Positions 8,944-18,021 of a stretch of DNA of 64,000 bases are shown here, in pieces. This DNA is from Arthrobacter sp. MYb227 (lineage in GTDB: Bacteria > Actinomycetota > Actinomycetes > Actinomycetales > Micrococcaceae): assembly GCF_002975435.1 (NCBI RefSeq), contig NZ_PCPT01000007.1, positions 62,001-126,000 of the forward strand. Direction: 5' to 3'. Positions within the stretch are counted from its first letter, which is position 1; each line of letters opens with the position of its first letter. The notes beneath the pieces were generated by a model. The model made no database searches, was not told where the DNA came from, and saw nothing but the letters and a program-made list of their open reading frames with translations. Both the position numbers and the translations under genes were made by a program.

Positions 8944-10025
8944 TGTCAAATACAACGCAACCGCTGAAAGTAGCTGTCATTGGAGCCGGTTATTGGGGGC
9001 CAAATCTCGCGAGGAATTTCGCTACCTCAGATTTATGGGAACTCGTGGCCATCTGTGACTTGGATATTCAACGCGCGTCAGCATTGGCAGCCAAAGTAGG
9101 TCACCCCGCTGTTGTTCCAAACATTGATCAATTGTTCAATGATTACGAGATTGATGCAGTTGCCATTGCCACTCCCGCCCGCACCCACCATGGCATTGCC
9201 ATGGCCGCTATGGCTGCAGGAAAACATGTTCTCGTGGAAAAGCCGTTGGCAGATACCACGAAAGCCGGGCAAGAAATGGTCGATACCGCAGCGACCTCAG
9301 GGCTGGTTCTGATGGCAGATCACACCTATTGCTATACCCCTGCAGTGCTCAAGATTCGTGAATTGATTCAGTCAGGAGATTTGGGAGAGATCCTCTATAT
9401 CGACTCGGTACGGATTAACCTAGGGCTTGTTCAGCCGGATGTTGATGTTTTTTGGGACCTGGCTCCGCATGACTTATCGATCCTTGATTTCATTCTTCCC
9501 GAGGGACTGAGCCCTTTGACCGTTACCGCTCAAGCAGCCGATCCGTTGGGATCCGGTAAAGCTTGCGTGGGCTATCTGTCGATACCACTACCTGGGGGTG
9601 CCTTGGCACATATTCATGTGAATTGGCTTAGCCCCACCAAGATCCGTTCCATGGTCATTGGTGGCTCCAAGCGAACTCTGGTTTGGGACGATTTGAATCC
9701 GCAGCAGCGTTTGAGCATCTATGACCGAGGTGTTGATCTGCAATGCCAAGAACTAACTAACGAAGACACCTCGGATCGACGCAATGCCTCGATTTCCTAC
9801 AGGTTGGGCGATACCTGGTCTCCGGCGTTGGAAGAATTTGAACCGTTGGGGCGTATGGTCACTCAATTCCATTCAAGCATTCAAAATGCTCAGGAATCTC
9901 CCACCGACGGGCGCTCGGCAATGCGAGTGCTCTCGGTACTGGAAGCCACAAGCCGATCGTTGGCCAAGGGTGGGCGTCGAGCACGAGTCATAGGCGAAAG
10001 TTTGAGACTAGCCGAAGCAAATTAA
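8943..10025 (+). CDS. Gfo/Idh/MocA-family NAD-dependent oxidoreductase (nucleotide-sugar dehydrogenase)
   Basis: 360 residues. The N-terminal Rossmann fold has VIGAGYWGPNL (GxGxxG at 14-19) and the family motif EKPLA at 99-103. The C-terminal half holds the substrate domain with a conserved WDLAPHDLSI segment containing the likely catalytic His. Relatives in sugar loci (WbpB/WlbA) oxidise the 3-hydroxyl of UDP-GlcNAc-uronate before transamination. Downstream aminotransferases and a WbpD-like acetyltransferase at 44782-45366 fit that route, but no UDP-GlcNAc 6-dehydrogenase is visible in the window. The ATG overlaps the previous stop by one base (TAATG). The family is secure; the substrate is inferred. 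Confidence 0.88.
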   Translation: MSNTTQPLKVAVIGAGYWGPNLARNFATSDLWELVAICDLDIQRASALAAKVGHPAVVPNIDQLFNDYEIDAVAIATPARTHHGIAMAAMAAGKHVLVEKPLADTTKAGQEMVDTAATSGLVLMADHTYCYTPAVLKIRELIQSGDLGEILYIDSVRINLGLVQPDVDVFWDLAPHDLSILDFILPEGLSPLTVTAQAADPLGSGKACVGYLSIPLPGGALAHIHVNWLSPTKIRSMVIGGSKRTLVWDDLNPQQRLSIYDRGVDLQCQELTNEDTSDRRNASISYRLGDTWSPALEEFEPLGRMVTQFHSSIQNAQESPTDGRSAMRVLSVLEATSRSLAKGGRRARVIGESLRLAEAN

Positions 10026-10057
10026 TTTAGCAGTACACAAAGAAAGCTGGGGGCATC

Positions 10058-11104
10058 ATGCAGGAAAATAGCAACGGCCGGAGCAACATCTCGGCCGCAC
10101 TGGCAGGTGGAAAGTATTTGGTTACGGGTGGGGCCGGAACTATCGGATCTGAAATCGTAGATCAGCTGCTTGCCGCGGGCGCCGCGGAAGTACAAGTTCT
10201 GGACAACTTGGTTCGTGGCAGGAAGGCGAATCTCGATTCGGCTCTGACTAGTGGTAAATGCACTCTTGTTGAGGGTGATATCGGGGATAGGGCACTTGTT
10301 GCCAAACTTGTTCGCGGCAAAAACATAGTCTTCCATCAGGCGGCAATCCGGATTACTCAGTGTGCCGAAGAACCCCGTCTGGCCCTTGACGTATTGGTTA
10401 ATGGAACCTTTAACGTTCTTGAAGCTTCGGCAGCGGCAAACGTGTCCAAAGTAGTGGCAGCTTCTAGTGCCTCGGTCTATGGGCAAGCGGAAGAATTTCC
10501 CACCACCGAACGACACCACCACCTGAATAACGACACCTTCTATGGGGCAGCAAAAAGCTTTAATGAAGGAATGCTGCGCTCATTCCGTGCCATGACCGGA
10601 TTGAACTACGTGGCATTGCGCTACTTCAATGTTTACGGTCCTCGGATGGACGTGCACGGTGCCTACACCGAGGTATTGGTGCGTTGGATGGAACGCATAG
10701 CAGATGGCTTACCCCCACTTATTTTCGGGAATGGTGAGCAGACCATGGACTTTGTCTTTACCGAAGATATTGCCAGGGCTAACCTGCTTGCCGCTGCCGG
10801 AAACATCAATGAAGGAATATACAACGTTGCAAGCGGAACCGAGACGAGTCTGTTAGAACTTGCCCAAGCACTTTTGAAAGTCATGGGATCCGAGCTGTCG
10901 GTTGAACACGGTCCAGAACGCGCGGTCAACGGTGTGGCGCGTCGACTTGCCGACACTTCTACTGCGCAGCGAGAACTGGGTTTTAGCTCCCGGGTAGGAC
11001 TTGAAGAAGGGCTGGCTCGGCTGGTGACCTGGTGGGAGCCACTGCGCGAGGAAGTCGCTGCAGGACGTCTGACCGACATTAAAAGTGGGGTGGGGCTGAA
11101 ATGA
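10058..11104 (+). CDS. NAD-dependent epimerase/dehydratase (extended SDR)
   Basis: 348-residue nucleotide-sugar epimerase or dehydratase of the extended SDR family. The NAD motif GGAGTIG is at residues 24-30, the catalytic Tyr162-x3-Lys166 lies in FYGAAKSFNE, and the RYFNVYGPR substrate-loop motif is present. This is the arrangement of GalE/WbpP-like 4-epimerases and UDP-glucuronate decarboxylases. ATG 10058 follows a GCTGGGGG ribosome binding site about six bases upstream. It sits between the Gfo/Idh oxidoreductase and an aminotransferase that it overlaps (ATGA), so it probably supplies a precursor sugar of the same repeat unit. Which reaction it catalyses cannot be decided from sequence. 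Confidence 0.88.
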   Translation: MQENSNGRSNISAALAGGKYLVTGGAGTIGSEIVDQLLAAGAAEVQVLDNLVRGRKANLDSALTSGKCTLVEGDIGDRALVAKLVRGKNIVFHQAAIRITQCAEEPRLALDVLVNGTFNVLEASAAANVSKVVAASSASVYGQAEEFPTTERHHHLNNDTFYGAAKSFNEGMLRSFRAMTGLNYVALRYFNVYGPRMDVHGAYTEVLVRWMERIADGLPPLIFGNGEQTMDFVFTEDIARANLLAAAGNINEGIYNVASGTETSLLELAQALLKVMGSELSVEHGPERAVNGVARRLADTSTAQRELGFSSRVGLEEGLARLVTWWEPLREEVAAGRLTDIKSGVGLK

Positions 11105-12267
11105 GTTTGGTTAGCACGAACGGGGAGACACCAACCCTTGAACGTGTCAATGTGATGAAGCCTTGGCTAGGCGAAGAAGAAGCCCAAGCCATTGCCGAAG
11201 TTGTTGCCTCGGGCTGGGTTGCTCAGGGACCGAAGACCGCTGCCTTTGAACAAGCATTTGCACAGCATCAACAGGTGGAACACGCAGTAGCAACCTCAAG
11301 TTGCACCACCGCACTGCAATTGGCGTTATTGGTCGCCGGAGTCAAACCTGGGGATGATGTATTGGTCCCGTCCTTCTCGTTTATTGCAACCGCCAACGCA
11401 CCAACTTATGTTGGTGCGCACCCCATATTCGTTGATGTCGATGAAGCCACCGGAAACGTCACGGCGCAAACTCTGGACCGTGGACTGACGGTTGCCACCA
11501 CAGCGGTAATAGTCGTGGATCAGGGTGGGATTCCTGTAGATCTGGCCCCTATTCGTCAATGGTGCGATCTACATGGCCTAAAACTCATTGAAGATGCAGC
11601 ATGCGGTGCAGGTTCAACCTACCGGGGGCACCCGGTGGGTCATGGCGCAGATGTCAGTGCCTGGTCATTTCACCCGCGAAAATTGCTGACAACCGGTGAA
11701 GGCGGGATGCTGACCACCAATAACCAACAGTGGGCGGATCGGGCTCGCACACTTCGCGAACATGCAATGGGTATTTCTGCGGCGGAGCGTCACTCCGCAC
11801 TTGTGGCACCACCGGAAAGTTATGCGGAGATTGGTTATAACTTCCGGATGACCGATTTGCAGGCGGCCATGGGGTTGGTACAGCTTGGAAAGCTTGATGC
11901 GATGGTCGCCAGACGTCGCGAGCTTGTGGAAATCTACCGCAGAGCGATCGACGATATTAAAGGATTGGAACTAGTAGCAGATCCGGACTATGGAACCTCA
12001 AACTTCCAATCATGTTGGATCAAGGTGCTTCCAGAGTATGGATTGGATCGCGAAGAGCTTCTTGAACATCTGGGGCACCGCGGAATCTCTGCACGCCGCG
12101 GCATCATGGCAGCGCACCTCCAGCCCGCGTATTCGGGCCTGAAGAATATTGGTTTACCGGTGACCGAGTCCTTGACCAACAACACGCTGATTCTTCCGTT
12201 ATTTCATCAGCTCGGGGCTGCCGAACAACAACGCGTCATAGACGCACTTTCGAATCCGGGGGGATAG
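11101..12267 (+). CDS. DegT/DnrJ/EryC1/StrS-family PLP aminotransferase (first copy)
   Basis: 388-residue sugar aminotransferase that converts a keto nucleotide sugar to an amino sugar with PLP. The PLP-binding Lys194 lies in SFHPRKLLTTGEGG, Asp165 in EDAACG contacts the cofactor nitrogen, and TSSCTTALQLAL is the phosphate-binding stretch. Length and motifs fit the PglE/PseC/ArnB group. It overlaps the epimerase by ATGA and is followed two bases later by a NeuD/PglD-type acetyltransferase. The pair probably makes an N-acetylated amino sugar, as in bacillosamine-like pathways (inference). A second, more WbpE/FdtB-like aminotransferase lies at 14196. Confidence 0.9.
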   Translation: MSLVSTNGETPTLERVNVMKPWLGEEEAQAIAEVVASGWVAQGPKTAAFEQAFAQHQQVEHAVATSSCTTALQLALLVAGVKPGDDVLVPSFSFIATANAPTYVGAHPIFVDVDEATGNVTAQTLDRGLTVATTAVIVVDQGGIPVDLAPIRQWCDLHGLKLIEDAACGAGSTYRGHPVGHGADVSAWSFHPRKLLTTGEGGMLTTNNQQWADRARTLREHAMGISAAERHSALVAPPESYAEIGYNFRMTDLQAAMGLVQLGKLDAMVARRRELVEIYRRAIDDIKGLELVADPDYGTSNFQSCWIKVLPEYGLDREELLEHLGHRGISARRGIMAAHLQPAYSGLKNIGLPVTESLTNNTLILPLFHQLGAAEQQRVIDALSNPGG

Positions 12268-12269
12268 AA

Positions 12270-12971
12270 ATGTCAAGGGTGTTGCTGCTTGCCGCTGGGG
12301 GGCTGGCCCGCGAGACAGCATCTTCGATTGCCGCAACCGGGGACCACCAGATCCTTGGCATGCTTGATGATTCGCCGACGCTCCATGGCCAGTTTGTTGC
12401 CGGACTCGAAGTTCTGGGCGGCATAGAACAGGCCACAACTATTGATGCTCAGCTCTTGATCTGCGCCGGATCCGGCGCAGCACGGCAAAGCATTGTTGCT
12501 TCCCTTGCTCGTCTGGGAGTAGAAAACACGCGGTATGCCACCCATGTCAGTGATGCCGCTCAGCTCGGCGCGCGAACAACGCTAGGACGGGGCAGCATTA
12601 TTCTGCCCGGCTGCGTTTTGACGTGTGACATCGAAGTGGGCCGCCACGTGGTGCTCATGCCAAATGTTGTACTCACCCACGATAACTGGTTGGGGGATTA
12701 CGCAACGCTGGCCGCAGGGGTAACCCTCGGTGGCAGTACTCAAATTGGTGCTCTGTCCTACGTGGGGATGCAGGCAAGTGTGCGCCAAGGACTGGTGATT
12801 GGCGATGGGGCGACTTTGGGCATGGGCTCGGTGCTATTGCAAGACCAACCAGCACATAGCATCTGGGCCGGAAATCCGGCACGAATGCTAAAACATCACC
12901 CGGATCAATCAACTACCGGAAAATCTACATCATCAAAAACAACGATTGAAGACACACAATGTGTTTCCTAA
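12270..12971 (+). CDS. NeuD/PglD-family sugar acetyltransferase
   Basis: 233 residues. The N-terminal part (about 1-85) has a Rossmann-like nucleotide-sugar binding motif starting LLLAAGGLARE. The C-terminal part is a left-handed beta-helix built of hexapeptide repeats (IILPGCVLTCDIEVG, VVLTHDNWLG). It ends with a typical WAGNPARML cap. Such enzymes transfer acetyl from acetyl-CoA to the amino group of a nucleotide-activated sugar. It starts two bases after the aminotransferase stop, so the two are probably translated together and act in sequence. The last 20 residues are a low-complexity Ser/Thr-rich tail. The family is secure and the acceptor sugar unknown. Confidence 0.88.
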   Translation: MSRVLLLAAGGLARETASSIAATGDHQILGMLDDSPTLHGQFVAGLEVLGGIEQATTIDAQLLICAGSGAARQSIVASLARLGVENTRYATHVSDAAQLGARTTLGRGSIILPGCVLTCDIEVGRHVVLMPNVVLTHDNWLGDYATLAAGVTLGGSTQIGALSYVGMQASVRQGLVIGDGATLGMGSVLLQDQPAHSIWAGNPARMLKHHPDQSTTGKSTSSKTTIEDTQCVS

Positions 12972-12993
12972 ACGCTCTTGGGGAGTGAAATAA

Positions 12994-14199
12994 ATGAGAA
13001 TACTGGTTTGCCCACACCAAATGGGCATGGGAGGCTCGCAGCTTAATGCCATCGAGTTAGCCGCAAAGGTCAGGGACCTTGGACATGAGGTCACCATCTA
13101 CGCACCCGAGGGGACGCTTGTGGCGATGGTCAAGGACTTGGGGATCGGCTATGAGAGAGCTCCCGAAGACGGCAACAACAGGGCATGGCGAGCAGGACTG
13201 AACCGAGTCATTGAGCAGTACCGGATCGACTTGGTACACGCCTACGAATGGGGTCCAAGCCTTGCCGCAAGTTTTTCCGCGGGGATTCGCAACAGCACCC
13301 CGGTGGTCGCCTCGGTCATGTCAATGAAAGTACCCGAATTCTTGCCCCGCCACGTACCAATTATTGTTGGTACCCCCGCTCTGGCCAGTGTGCAAGCATG
13401 GGCGCACCGCACCGCCTTCCTACTTGAACCGCCGGTGGATATGGAAGCGAACCGCACCCTGGATGCAGCAGCTGCCCGTCAAGAACTTGGCATAGCTGAA
13501 CACGAACTTGTTGTTTCGATTGTCTCCATGTTGAGCACGGACCTGGAAAAGCTTCAAGGTATTCTCAGCGCTATGGCGTTGGTGGATCGCCTGGCAGCCG
13601 AATACCCGGTGCGTTTGCTGATTGCTGGAGATGGGGAAGGCAAAGCACAAGTCCAAAGCCGTGCCGAGAGCATTAACGCACTGCACCAGCGCACCGTGAT
13701 AGACGTGCGAGGATTTCTGCAGGACCCACGACTGGCATACGCTGCCGCCGATATCGTCTTGGGCATGGGGACCTCGGCCATCAAGGGACTTGCCCACTCC
13801 AAAGCACTGATCGTCCAGGGCGAAGCCGGCTACTGGCAGATGCTCAGTGAAGAAAACGCCGAGGAATTCCTATCCAATGGATGGTTTGGCTATGAAGGGC
13901 GCGGCGTAGCCGATCTTGACGACGCATTAGTGAAATTACTCAATGATGCGGCCCTACGCAGACGGATGGGTCTTTTTGGCCGTGAACTTGTCGAATCCCG
14001 CTACAACCTTGAACGCAGCGCAAACGAACTGACCAAGATCTACTTTGATCTGCTTGCCCACCGCAACCACAGCTCACGCAGTTCTCGCGCACGTTCGCTT
14101 CTGCGCTCGGCCATCGAAGTCTCGCGATTTCGTTCCTCAATGAAATCGGGAGCACCAACAGAACGTGAAAAATGGAGCCACAGCGGGGTAGAACTATGA
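12994..14199 (+). CDS. GT4-like glycosyltransferase (GT-B fold), copy 1
   Basis: 401 residues, a cytoplasmic glycosyltransferase with GT-B architecture. The N-terminus shows the glycine-rich donor/acceptor loop MGMGGSQLNAIELA. The C-terminal half has the nucleotide-sugar domain (LLIAGDGEGKAQVQ; then a segment around VLGMGTSAIKGLAHSKA), where GT4 enzymes carry the EX7E-type region. The usual first Glu of that motif is not obvious, which is unusual. It is a clear paralogue of the gene at 15350 (same CPH...MGGSQ start, HAYEWGPS vs HTYEWAPS). Its end overlaps the next aminotransferase by ATGA. It probably adds one sugar of the block A repeat unit. Confidence 0.85.
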   Translation: MRILVCPHQMGMGGSQLNAIELAAKVRDLGHEVTIYAPEGTLVAMVKDLGIGYERAPEDGNNRAWRAGLNRVIEQYRIDLVHAYEWGPSLAASFSAGIRNSTPVVASVMSMKVPEFLPRHVPIIVGTPALASVQAWAHRTAFLLEPPVDMEANRTLDAAAARQELGIAEHELVVSIVSMLSTDLEKLQGILSAMALVDRLAAEYPVRLLIAGDGEGKAQVQSRAESINALHQRTVIDVRGFLQDPRLAYAAADIVLGMGTSAIKGLAHSKALIVQGEAGYWQMLSEENAEEFLSNGWFGYEGRGVADLDDALVKLLNDAALRRRMGLFGRELVESRYNLERSANELTKIYFDLLAHRNHSSRSSRARSLLRSAIEVSRFRSSMKSGAPTEREKWSHSGVEL

Positions 14200-15353
14200 A
14201 AACCGAAACCAGTATGCTGAACATTCCGCTAGTTGACCTGCGGGCACAGCAGGAAGAAATAAGCGCGGAAGTAACCAGTGGACTGGCCGAAGTCTTTGCC
14301 ACAACTTCCTTCATTGGTGGGGCCCCGGTAACCGAATTCGAGAGCAGCTATGCAGAATTCTTAGGTGCCAAACACTGCATTGGTACCAGCAACGGAACCG
14401 ATGCACTAGAACTAGCCTTACGAGCCGCTGACATCCACGCAGGAGATGAAGTCATCCTGCCGGCGAACACATTCATCGCTACAGCCGAGGCCGTCTGCCG
14501 CATTGGCGCCATCCCGGTGCTTGTAGATGTTGACCCTCAATACCTACTCATCGACCCACAAGCAGTGGAACGCGCGGTGACGAAAAAAACCAGGGCAATC
14601 ATGCCGGTTCACCTTTATGGGCAAAGCGCCTTCATAGAACAGCTAGAACCCCTAGCCGCAGTGCATGAACTTGCAATCATCGAAGATGCGGCACAGTCTC
14701 AAGGTGCCACACGGCACGGCAGAGCTGCCGGAACCATTGGAGTTGCAGCGGGCACCAGCTTCTACCCGGGCAAAAACCTTGGTGCGGCAGGAGACGCTGG
14801 GGCAGTGATTACCAATGACCCTGCGCTCGCCGAACGTGCACGGATCCTTGGTGCACACGGAAGCTCCACCAAATATGAGCATGACGTGGTGGGCTTTAAC
14901 GCTCGGATGGATACGCTTCAGGCAGTTGTTCTCAATGCAAAACTTAAGCGATTGGCCGGATGGAATGCGAAGCGGCGGCAAGCCGCCGATCTGTATGGGC
15001 AGCTGTTGGCCGAGCTGCCAGACGTTGTAGTTCCACAGAGTGCACCGGGCAACGAGGACGTCTGGCATCTATATGTCATTCAAGTCCCCACACGTGATCG
15101 AGTACTTAGGGCGTTGAACCAGGCAGGTATCGGAGCAGGGATTCACTACCCCTACCCGTTGCACCTGACTAAGGCCTTCGCCTCTCTGGGGCAACAGACC
15201 GGTAGCTTCCCGGTGGCGGAACAAGCAGCAACTCGGATTTTGTCTCTTCCCCTGCACCCGCACATCACCGCCGAAGAACAACACCGTGTTATTGAACAAC
15301 TTCGAAAGATACTCGGCTCAGATTCAACTAGTTCCATGTGGGCAGATACATGA
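14196..15353 (+). CDS. DegT/DnrJ/EryC1/StrS-family aminotransferase (second copy, WbpE/FdtB-like)
   Basis: 385 residues from ATG 14196. The frame reaches back to 14172, but 14196 overlaps the previous stop as ATGA and matches the usual family N-terminus (IPLVDLRAQ). The PLP Lys193 lies in SFYPGKNLGAAGDAG and Asp164 in IIEDAAQSQGA. The GTSFYPGKNLGA signature resembles WbpE- and FdtB-type enzymes that aminate C3 of a 3-keto nucleotide sugar. It would therefore be the natural partner of the Gfo/Idh 3-dehydrogenase at 8943 and the WbpD-like acetyltransferase at 44782 (inference). It is followed by the second GT4 copy. Confidence 0.9.
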   Translation: MKTETSMLNIPLVDLRAQQEEISAEVTSGLAEVFATTSFIGGAPVTEFESSYAEFLGAKHCIGTSNGTDALELALRAADIHAGDEVILPANTFIATAEAVCRIGAIPVLVDVDPQYLLIDPQAVERAVTKKTRAIMPVHLYGQSAFIEQLEPLAAVHELAIIEDAAQSQGATRHGRAAGTIGVAAGTSFYPGKNLGAAGDAGAVITNDPALAERARILGAHGSSTKYEHDVVGFNARMDTLQAVVLNAKLKRLAGWNAKRRQAADLYGQLLAELPDVVVPQSAPGNEDVWHLYVIQVPTRDRVLRALNQAGIGAGIHYPYPLHLTKAFASLGQQTGSFPVAEQAATRILSLPLHPHITAEEQHRVIEQLRKILGSDSTSSMWADT

Positions 15354-16528
15354 GAATCATCGTATGTCCACATGAGCTGGCTATGGGTGGAAGCCAAATT
15401 AATGCCATTGAGTTAGCTGCTGCAATTCGAGATCGTGGCAACGAAGTCATAATCTATGCACCGGCAGGGGAACTGTCCCAGAAAATATCCAATCTTGGAC
15501 TTAAATTGGTTCTTTCGCCGAGCGGAATAGAGCTTTCGCTAGCGTGGGCTCGAGGGCTCAGACTCCTTGCGCAAGAATTTGACCCGGACATCGTTCATAC
15601 CTATGAATGGGCACCAAGCATGAATGCAGCATGTGGATTCCGGTCAATTCGAAATGCGTGTCAGGTGATCACGGTCTTATCTATGGACGTTCCCAAGTTC
15701 TTGCCGACGCATCTTCATCTAACAGTTGGCACTCGCCAGCTTGCAGAATCAATGAAGCGGAACATAGCCGTGCATGTTATTGAACCACCTATCGATACGC
15801 AAGCGAACAGAACCGTTGACTTGTGCACAGCACGGCGTCAGATTCGAGCAAGCAATGAAGAGTTCGTGGTTTCAATTATCTGCCGAATGACTAATGAACT
15901 AGATAAAGCCAATGGGGTCCTGAACGCCATCGAAGCAATTGAATACCTTGCGCAGTATATGTCAATCCGATTACTTGTTGTCGGCGATGGACCGGAATTG
16001 ACAAGAATTTCTAATCAAGCAGATGCAGTCAACACTAAACTCGGCAGAACCGTTATTGAGATAACGGGGAGTGTCTTAGATCCTGGGGTTTTTTATGAAG
16101 GGTCGGACGTGGTGCTTGGTATGGGAAGTTCGATCTTACGAGGCATGGCCTATGGCAAACCAGTTGTGGTGCAGGGCTCAGATGGATATTGGGAGCTGCT
16201 GACACCGGACACACTGGATACATTCCTAGATGTAGGTTTCTTTGGAAATGGTGGCGCGGGGGCGTCAGCCTTGCTATCAATTTTGAAAGATTTAGTATCA
16301 AATCCTGCTACAAATTCTTCTCTCGGATCGTGGAATAGAGAGCTAGTTGAGTCCAAATTTAGTCTAGTTTCGGCTGCAGACAGGTTGGAAAGGATATACA
16401 AGGATGCCCAGTTTGAACCACGTCGAAAAGGAGCAATTTTGTTATCGATTCTTCGCTCAATCGCAGGTTTAACTAAGTTCAGAATGTTGAAAATGACGAA
16501 ATCGCTCAAAGACAGAGCGGCCATCTGA
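15350..16528 (+). CDS. GT4-like glycosyltransferase, copy 2 (paralogue of 12994-14199)
   Basis: 392 residues from ATG 15350, which overlaps the previous stop (ATGA); a GTG at 15338 is a weaker alternative. The N-terminus starts MRIIVCPHELAMGGSQINA, nearly the same as copy 1. The C-terminal nucleotide-sugar domain (RLLVVGDGPEL, VLGMGSSILRGMAYGKPV) also parallels it. The order aminotransferase, glycosyltransferase, aminotransferase, glycosyltransferase suggests a tandem duplication with divergence. The second copy is visibly AT-richer in its last third. Role: probable addition of a second, related amino sugar to the lipid-linked repeat. Confidence 0.85.
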   Translation: MRIIVCPHELAMGGSQINAIELAAAIRDRGNEVIIYAPAGELSQKISNLGLKLVLSPSGIELSLAWARGLRLLAQEFDPDIVHTYEWAPSMNAACGFRSIRNACQVITVLSMDVPKFLPTHLHLTVGTRQLAESMKRNIAVHVIEPPIDTQANRTVDLCTARRQIRASNEEFVVSIICRMTNELDKANGVLNAIEAIEYLAQYMSIRLLVVGDGPELTRISNQADAVNTKLGRTVIEITGSVLDPGVFYEGSDVVLGMGSSILRGMAYGKPVVVQGSDGYWELLTPDTLDTFLDVGFFGNGGAGASALLSILKDLVSNPATNSSLGSWNRELVESKFSLVSAADRLERIYKDAQFEPRRKGAILLSILRSIAGLTKFRMLKMTKSLKDRAAI

Positions 16529-18018
16529 TGTCGGAAATCAGTGTTCGTGTTGGAATCAGCAGGGGTCTCGCCTGGAGCTCAATCAACGCTCTAGTGCTTC
16601 GTATCGGGACCTTCGGCGTCGGTATTTTCTTAGCACGGTTGCTATCACCCGAACAATTCGGTGTTTTTGCTATCGCGTTGACGGTTCAAGCCGTGCTTAT
16701 GACGTTGGCAGATTTCGGTCTAAGCACGGATCTCATCAGATCTCAGGACCATGCACGCAAGGCTCCAACGGTAGCGACGATGGGAGTTGTCACAGGTACT
16801 TCTCTAACTATTTTGATGGTTATTTCGGCCCAAAGCATGGCACAGCTTTTGGGAAGTCCTGAAGCCGGGCCCGTAATTGCGGTTATGTCTGGCACACTCC
16901 TTCTGGCCGGATGCGGCGTTGTACCTTATGCAAAGCTCCAGAGAAACTTCATGCAGAAGCAGCTCTTCATTATTAGTCTGGTTGATTTCTTCGTTGGAAC
17001 TGCGATTACCGTTTTGCTACTCATGAGTGGCTGGGGTGTCATGGCGTTGGCCATTTCAAGGGTCACTGCACAGTTCGTGACGCTGATGCTTCAGTACATA
17101 TTTGCAGGGGAACGTCCGAAATTTGGCTTTAATCGTACGCTTACTCGCCAAGTACTGGGCTTTGGACTCCCTGTAGCGGGGGCAAACCTCCTTTCGTGGG
17201 TTCTCTTGAACGCTGACAACGTAGTGGTGTCACGAATGGCTGGGCCGACAGCATTAGGGTTCTACTTCTTGGCGTTCAATATTTCTAGCTGGCCGATGAA
17301 CGCTATTGGCCAGGTTATTAGGTCAATTTCGCTACCTGCTTTTTCGCGAGCGAATACCTCACCACAACGCATACTTAGCGATTCGATTGCGCCAGCATGG
17401 ACGATCATTTTGTTTGCAGGACTGATGCTTGGACTGTTGGCGGCTCCGGTGATCGAACTTGTCTACGGAAGAAAATGGCTTCTGGCAGTTCCAGTACTTG
17501 CCATCTTAGGAATCTTCGGCGCGCTTCGAACAATTTTTGATATGGCAGCAGCATTTCTGCTCGCAAATGGGCGGTCATCTGTCGTACTCATAATCCAAAT
17601 GATCTGGTTGGTATGCCTCGTACCGCTCATGATAGTAGGAACAAACTTAGCTGGGATCGTTGGGGCAGCCGCTGCTCATTTAGCTTGCGCGGTACTTTTC
17701 GTTCTTCCCAGTTACTGCTGGGGACTTTCACGTATCGGCGCTAGTTTGAATGCGCTTTGGGCGGCTTTTTGGCCACCTCTTATCGCGGCGGTTCCCACTG
17801 CGCTAGCTACTGTTCTTGCTTCTTCTATGACCGACTCGCTATCTATCCGCTTAGTTCTTGGGGGGAGTGTCGGGTGCCTTGTTTACGTTATTTGCATCGG
17901 AAGTTGGTTCAAACGAAAGCTAAAGGTGATCACGAAGTATGGGGCCGTCAATGAATCTGTTGGAGTTTCGGTGCCAACGGTTCTTAATAAGACTTCAACA
18001 CGCAAGGGTGGTGTTTAA
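16528..18018 (+). CDS. Wzx-type polysaccharide flippase (MOP superfamily), block A
   Basis: 496-residue multi-spanning membrane protein of the polysaccharide transporter (PST/MOP) family, with about 12-14 hydrophobic segments. The N-terminus (RGLAWSSINALVLRIGTFGVGIFLARLLSPEQFGVF in parts) carries the typical helix-LSPEQFG turn. The LSWVLLNADNVVVSRMAG region is typical of translocases of undecaprenyl-linked oligosaccharides. It would flip the block A repeat unit across the membrane before polymerisation by the Wzy protein at 21905. ATG 16528 shares one base with the previous stop (TGATG). A second Wzx for block B lies at 40687. A long C-terminal hydrophilic tail (about residues 465-496) is ordinary for the family. 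Confidence 0.88.
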   Translation: MSEISVRVGISRGLAWSSINALVLRIGTFGVGIFLARLLSPEQFGVFAIALTVQAVLMTLADFGLSTDLIRSQDHARKAPTVATMGVVTGTSLTILMVISAQSMAQLLGSPEAGPVIAVMSGTLLLAGCGVVPYAKLQRNFMQKQLFIISLVDFFVGTAITVLLLMSGWGVMALAISRVTAQFVTLMLQYIFAGERPKFGFNRTLTRQVLGFGLPVAGANLLSWVLLNADNVVVSRMAGPTALGFYFLAFNISSWPMNAIGQVIRSISLPAFSRANTSPQRILSDSIAPAWTIILFAGLMLGLLAAPVIELVYGRKWLLAVPVLAILGIFGALRTIFDMAAAFLLANGRSSVVLIIQMIWLVCLVPLMIVGTNLAGIVGAAAAHLACAVLFVLPSYCWGLSRIGASLNALWAAFWPPLIAAVPTALATVLASSMTDSLSIRLVLGGSVGCLVYVICIGSWFKRKLKVITKYGAVNESVGVSVPTVLNKTSTRKGGV

Positions 18019-18021
18019 CCG

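Noticed and set aside
10022-10522. 166-residue open frame on the - strand
   Set aside because: It is antisense to the N-terminal half of the SDR epimerase, with no ribosome binding site or family resemblance.
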